Assembly: GCF_001659605.2 (NCBI RefSeq)
Contig: NC_035171.2
Coordinates: 11,166,614-11,230,613, forward strand
Origin: Manihot esculenta
Taxonomy: Eukaryota; Streptophyta; Magnoliopsida; Malpighiales; Euphorbiaceae
Direction: 5' to 3'
DNA length: 64,000 nucleotides
Below, one piece after another: positions 59,503 through 64,000 of the stretch. The position numbers and the translations under genes are program-made. The stretch's first letter is position 1; every line of letters starts with the position of its first letter. The notes under the pieces are model-generated. The model was not told the origin of the DNA. It searched no databases and saw nothing but the letters and a program-made list of their open reading frames with translations.

Positions 59503-59696
59503 AAAAAATAAAATTATTAAGTATTTAAATAATTAAATATAATTGTAAATAATTTAAAGATTTAAAAGTATTATGGACAATTCCATTATTTTTTATTTTA
59601 AAAAATAAAATTATTAATTATTTAAATAATTAAATATGGTTGTAAATAATTGAAAGACTTAAGGACATTATGGGCAATCCCATTATTTCCCATTTT
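59503..59696. repeat. Imperfect tandem duplication, about 97 bp
   Basis: The words AAAAAATAAAATTATTAA, TATTTAAATAATTAAATAT, TTGTAAATAATT and ATTATGG(A/G)CAAT(T/C)CCATTATT occur in the same order twice with a constant offset of about 97 bases. The copies differ at several positions, so the event is old. Confidence 0.75.
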
Positions 59697-61175
59697 TCCA
59701 CTTTTATATATAGTATAAATTAATAAAATAGTTTTTCTATTAAGTTTACCATTACTTAATAGTTAATTGAAGAGGCCAACTTAAATTAAAAGTATTAAAT
59801 TATTGTAAAAATTAAATTGTTACAATTTATTAAAATCAAATGAACTAAATTATTATAAAAAAATAAAATTTGAAAGTCTAAATTGTTATAATTTAATAAT
59901 AATTTTTTTAAAAAAATATTTTATTAATATAATGAAACTTTAGATATTAAATTATTTTTCATTAAAATGTAAAGATTAAATTTTATGAACTATATTATAA
60001 AATAACTAATATATACATTAACAAGTATTTCACATAATGACATTCACAGGTTTAGTCTGATGATAAGTGCATCCGAATAAGTCCGAGAAATCTCAATTTC
60101 TACTCTCCCAATTATCAATTTCATTTAAAATATATATATATATATTTCATATAGTGATAAAACTCACTGTACTCGACTCATGTCTTAACTTATATGATAT
60201 TTAATATTTATACATTACTTGAGAGTATACCATTTATGTAACGACTCGAAAATCAGATTGCTATCGGCGTTAGAGTTCAGATCAACTTAAAGTCACCAGA
60301 GCCGTAATAAGCCTACTATATATCTCGTTATATCTGATATAATCTCAAATATGATCTTAAAAACATATATAAATATTTTTACTTTACGAACCAAAACTCG
60401 GTATATGACATACATAATTAAAAACATAAACTTATATTAGAGCTCTCATCAAATGCTTCAGTATGGTCAACACTGCCTGCCTTTGTTTAGTTCAAATATA
60501 ACTTAAATTCAAAATTTTTACATATAAAGATCATTGGCAAAGAGATAATAAAAGAAAATTCAGACAAAACACAACTCTAAATTACATTACATTACATGTC
60601 CACAACTATACTATTATATAAGAGCTATACCAAAGAACATTGCTGACTTCTCAAGCTAACTTTTGTCCTGTAAATCTAGGATTAGAGGAAATGGATGAGC
60701 TACTAGAGATTAGTGAGTAGAAACATAACATAAATAGTTTAATTAAACATATGATTGTATGAATGTATCATAACTCAAATAACTCACATCAAGACGGACT
60801 TATCACCAGTAACCCTCCATAATACTAATAGTGTCTGACTCACAACAGATGCTACTCAAGACTTCCTCTTAAAAATAACATAATTTATCCATAGTGTCAG
60901 GGGCACAAAATGGACACTCTGGTATTTCTTTTACATAGTGTCAAGGGCATAGAATGAGTCTCGACATGTACTTCCGTATCCGTCATAACGTATCATAATA
61001 TGCTCGAGGGCTAATGAGTCATCTAACAAGCATTCACAACAACAATTAATTATGTAATGCATCATATTTGTGAATTCCAATGCAAAACAACAGTTCATAT
61101 ACAAATGGCATTTGTGATGCATGAGTATGCTTAAAATATTTTATTTCTTTTAAAATAATAGTTTAGTTTAGTTCT

Positions 61176-61215
61176 ACTCATCTCTAGCTAACGCAACTCA
61201 TCTCTAGCTAACGCA
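61176..61215. repeat. 20-bp perfect tandem duplication
   Basis: ACTCATCTCTAGCTAACGCA occurs twice back to back, ending at the base before the TSD of the hAT-like element. Other LTRs of the family have a single copy at this point, so it is a local event, possibly linked to the insertion or a repair. Confidence 0.92.
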
Positions 61216-61223
61216 AGCTTAGC

Positions 61224-62592
61224 TAGGGGTGTAATCGAGCCGAGCCGAGCCGAGCTTTGTAAAGCTCAAGCTCGTTTATTAAAAAAGTTTGGAAGCTCGA
61301 GCTCGAGCTCGAGTTCGATTCGAGCTCTAATATTTGATTCGAGCTCGGCTCGAGAATTAAATATTATAATCGAGCTCGATTCGAGCTCGACTCGTGAAAG
61401 GCTCGTTCGATTTAATAACGAGCCTAATTCGAGCTCGAACTCGAAAAGCTCGATTAAGAAACTCGTTAATAAAATTCGAGCTCGAACTCGGAAAGCTCGA
61501 TTAAGAAACTCGTTAAAAAAGCTCGAGACCGAGCTCAAAATTAAAAAGTTTGGTTTGAGCTCAAGTTCAGGCTTGAGTTCGAATTAATAATTACACTTTA
61601 ATCAGTTTTTAATCATCATTAATTTAAATAATATAAAAAAAGAGAGTGTACATAAAAAAAATTACGTAACACAATTTATAACTAAAATAACACAAATAAA
61701 TATAAATTCAACAACATAATAAAATTAGATTACACACAAAATTTAATATCAAACGAATAAAATTGATTCCAACTTCCAACAGTTGAAACAAGCTAATATA
61801 ATTTAATTATCTTCATAATCATCTTCATGTTTGTTCAATTAGTTAACTTGAATTTCAATTTCAACATCCATATAACCTTAATTAATTATTATTAATATAC
61901 TTTGATAATTATTATCATCTTTTATATTGTATGCTTAATTATATACAAAATTTTTATAATTATACTTTAATTTTAAAATGTATATAATTTTTACAACTCA
62001 ATTTATCATATAGTACTATAATTTTAAAGAATACTTATTATAATAATTAATATTAATTATTTGTGATTATACATTAATTTTATGGAATCTTATTATAATA
62101 ATTATATACAAAAGATTTTTATAATTTAATTTTAAAGAATATTAATTATAATAATTAATCTTAATTATTTGTAATTTTCAATACTATAATTTTCAAGTAT
62201 TTATAATAGTTTAAATTTTATAACTTTATAGTTATTTTTATTTTTTTAATAATATATGAACTTGTTCATAAATTTATTTAAGGAATTGGTTCACCAATTT
62301 ATTTAAACAATATTACTCACGAGCCTATTTAACGAGCCTGCTCGTAAGCCTTCTCAACGAGCCTGCTTGCGAGCCTTCTCAATGAGCCAGCTCGCGAGCC
62401 TAAAAACGAGCCAGCTCGCGAGTCTTAACGAGCCGAATACTATGGAGCTCAAGCTCAGCTCGTCGTTTAAGTGACGAGCCTCAAAATTGAGCTCGAGCTT
62501 GGCTCGTTTAAAAAATGAGCCGAACTCGGTCGAGCTTTTATCGAGTCGAGTCTCGAGTAGCTCACGAATAGCTTGGCTCATTTATAGCCCTA
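61224..62592. mobile_element. hAT-like non-autonomous DNA element
   Basis: 1369 bp with inverted termini TAGGGGTGTAATCGAGCC...GGCTCATTTATAGCCCTA and an 8-bp TSD with one mismatch, AGCTTAGC (61216-61223) and AGCCTAGC (62593-62600). Both ends are packed with GAGCTCGA/GAGCC words in inverted orientation (about 61236-61560 and 62335-62570), able to form long hairpins; the middle is AT-rich and non-coding. The 8-bp TSD and the termini suggest hAT, but no transposase is present. Open frames at 61266-61538 and 62354-62581 are low-complexity products of the repeat words. Confidence 0.75.
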
Positions 62593-63620
62593 AGCCTAGC
62601 TATGAAGTAGTTATCTTACTGTCGGCCTCTACGGTCTCCCAAGTCCGATCCTATACAAATAGACATAAATGAGGGATTAAACATAACTTTTGAACTCTTA
62701 AAACTACTCAAGAAACTTCCGAAAGCATATAAGAAAGCGTGTAGAAAACATGATAAAAATGACTAGACAGAAGACTTTTGGCAACAGATTTGGAGGCCTA
62801 AAGTCCCTTTACAGATCCGAAAGTCAAACATTCAGAGGTAGATTAGGCTGCCTAAAGGGTAACTTTCACAGGCAGGTTCGGCTGCTGAATCGATTTCAGT
62901 GGCTGAACTTGGGTTTTTCTGCAATACAGAACCCAATTCTGTCTTTTGTTACAGCTCCAAAATGCAACCAAACTCCTCAATAACACAAAGGAACATACAA
63001 AATTGACTTAGAAGGTTCAAAACGACTCAAAAAATATCAAAACACTAATATGCAATCAACTAAGCACATTTTTCATACAAGAATTAAGTATAAAAAAGAT
63101 AAACATAACTTTGCATGCAAAGCTCAAATCCTTGAAACAACTTAAAAACTCGTTAAAAACTCAAGCAACAAGAGAGAGATAAGGATTCTAACTTATCTCT
63201 TGGAGAAATAATGGCCACAACAACCAAGAACTTGAAGAAGAGAAAAAGATGAACTCAGAAGGGTCCCAATGCTAAAACTCAAAAATTCAAGCTTGATTCT
63301 TCAATACTAAAAGCAAAAATCATGAATTTATGAAAAATCTATGAAAGATTAAAGTGAAAATATCAAGAGTTTGTCTTAGCATTACCTCTACCTGAAAGTG
63401 GAGATAACTTCTCTTATTTTCGAGTTGAGCCTAATTTATAGGTGGACTAAAAAAGCCATCTTTATTGACCGAATTTAGAGGTTTGGCGACCGAACTTGAA
63501 ATTTTTAAAATATATTTTTTAACGCATTTTTAAAATACTTAAAATTTATTTTATTAAAAAAACCTATTTTACTTGAGATTCCATCAGAAATTTAGAATTC
63601 TAACACTAACTGGAATTACA

Positions 63621-64000
63621 ACTTGATATAAAAAAGAGTTATCACAATACTTATGTATTACCAAATTTTATGTCTCAATACTTATGGCATAAGGAAAATT
63701 ACTTTTTATTTTCAAATTATGTCAAAATTAATATATTTCTGTATTTTTAAAACGTAATAATTTAATTTTATATTTTTGCTCAGTTAAAGGGTCTCTCCAT
63801 TTGTATTCAAAAATAATATTTCTTTTTTAATTTGATAAAATCAAAGTACATAAATTAAAATATTTATATTTGAAAATTTGAGGGATGTAAATATAAATTG
63901 TAACATAATTTAATAGTGAACAAGTAGTATATTTTTAAGGATATTTTAGTGATTTCTCAGGTACTTTGGTGAAAATGTAAGAATTGAACTGGTAAATTAA
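63621..64000. other. AT-rich DNA, nothing recognised
   Basis: No open frame, repeat or motif that I can support up to the window edge. Confidence 0.6.

Larger units (their letters stand above)
56878..60236. other. AT-rich intergenic DNA, no gene seen
   Basis: About 3.4 kb with very high AT content and no open frame of note. It contains a (TTA)n run at about 57270-57298, (TA)n runs at about 59345-59366 and 60131-60144, and a duplicated segment near 59503-59696. I recognise no transposon ends or conserved coding here. Confidence 0.7.
60237..63620 (-). repeat. Old degraded chromovirus LTR, probably solo
   Basis: Begins TGTAACGACTCGAAAATC and ends TGGAATTACA, with the family landmarks in order: TCAGAT.AACTTAA near 60273, CATCAAATGCTTCAGTATGG near 60447, repeat units with GTGTCA(A/G)GGGCA(C/T)A (60893-60975), damaged TTCGGC modules (about 62770-62910) and TATAAAT (63434-63440). 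It is far more diverged than any other LTR here and AT-enriched, as expected for old methylated DNA. No matching TSD is visible. A hAT-like element is inserted at 61224-62592. Confidence 0.85.

Noticed and set aside
56878..60236. Possible organelle insertion or matrix-attachment region in the AT-rich DNA
   Set aside because: No recognisable plastid or mitochondrial sequence, and AT richness alone is not evidence for attachment function.
61266..62581. Serine/leucine/glutamate-rich frames in the hAT-like element
   Set aside because: Low-complexity translations of GAGCTCGA repeats; no transposase motif.
60237..63620. A 5-bp TSD for the oldest LTR
   Set aside because: The flanks are ATTTA (60232-60236) and ACTTG (63621-63625); an ACTTG occurs 16 bases further left but not at the border, so I do not claim a TSD.

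Overview
This window is repeat-dominated nuclear DNA from a flowering plant, almost certainly a eudicot. I found no intact host gene, tRNA, rRNA or CRISPR array. The evidence is the content itself: Ty3/gypsy chromoviruses with a C-terminal chromodomain (Tekay/Del type), Athila-like and Tat-like gypsy remains, an En/Spm (CACTA) DNA transposon with a TNP2/DUF4216 transposase, and a hAT-like element. From memory, the chromovirus LTR resembles repeats of Euphorbiaceae (cassava, rubber tree), but this is a guess.

Layout. (1) 1-16352: a tandem chromovirus array on the minus strand, LTR-internal-LTR-internal-LTR, with adjacent units sharing an LTR; the left LTR runs off the window. (2) 16353 to about 56877: one old Tat-like gypsy element on the minus strand, cut into six pieces by later insertions. 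Its domains stay in order, right to left: LTR?, gag, protease, RT, RNase H, integrase. The insertions are solo LTRs at 16910-19011, 19286-21501 and 22828-24459 (Athila-like), and a fourth solo LTR that starts at 24850 and ends at 54505. That fourth LTR was itself hit twice: by a 17.6 kb CACTA transposon (25043-42641) and by a full-length chromovirus (42844-52621). The CACTA element was then hit by a young, defective plus-strand gypsy element (28300-35384) and by a gag-only Athila derivative (36816-41561). I found matching target-site duplications (TSDs) for all eight of these insertions, so the relative order of events can be read directly. (3) 56878-60236: very AT-rich DNA with microsatellites and no genes. 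(4) 60237-63620: an old degraded chromovirus LTR carrying a 1.4 kb hAT-like element at 61224-62592. (5) 63621-64000: AT-rich, nothing recognised.

None of the retroelement or transposase reading frames is intact; all carry stops, frameshifts or deletions. The most interesting single item is inside the CACTA element: a fragment at about 26272-26448 encoding the C-terminal half of an RRM that closely resembles plant RBP45/RBP47 RNA-binding proteins, with its 3' splice site preserved. This looks like a captured host exon. Other points worth a look are inactivating stop codons shared by the two array units, indels clustered in one 4 kb stretch that look like unpolished long-read assembly errors, and several conserved palindromic modules in the chromovirus LTRs and next to their polypurine tracts.
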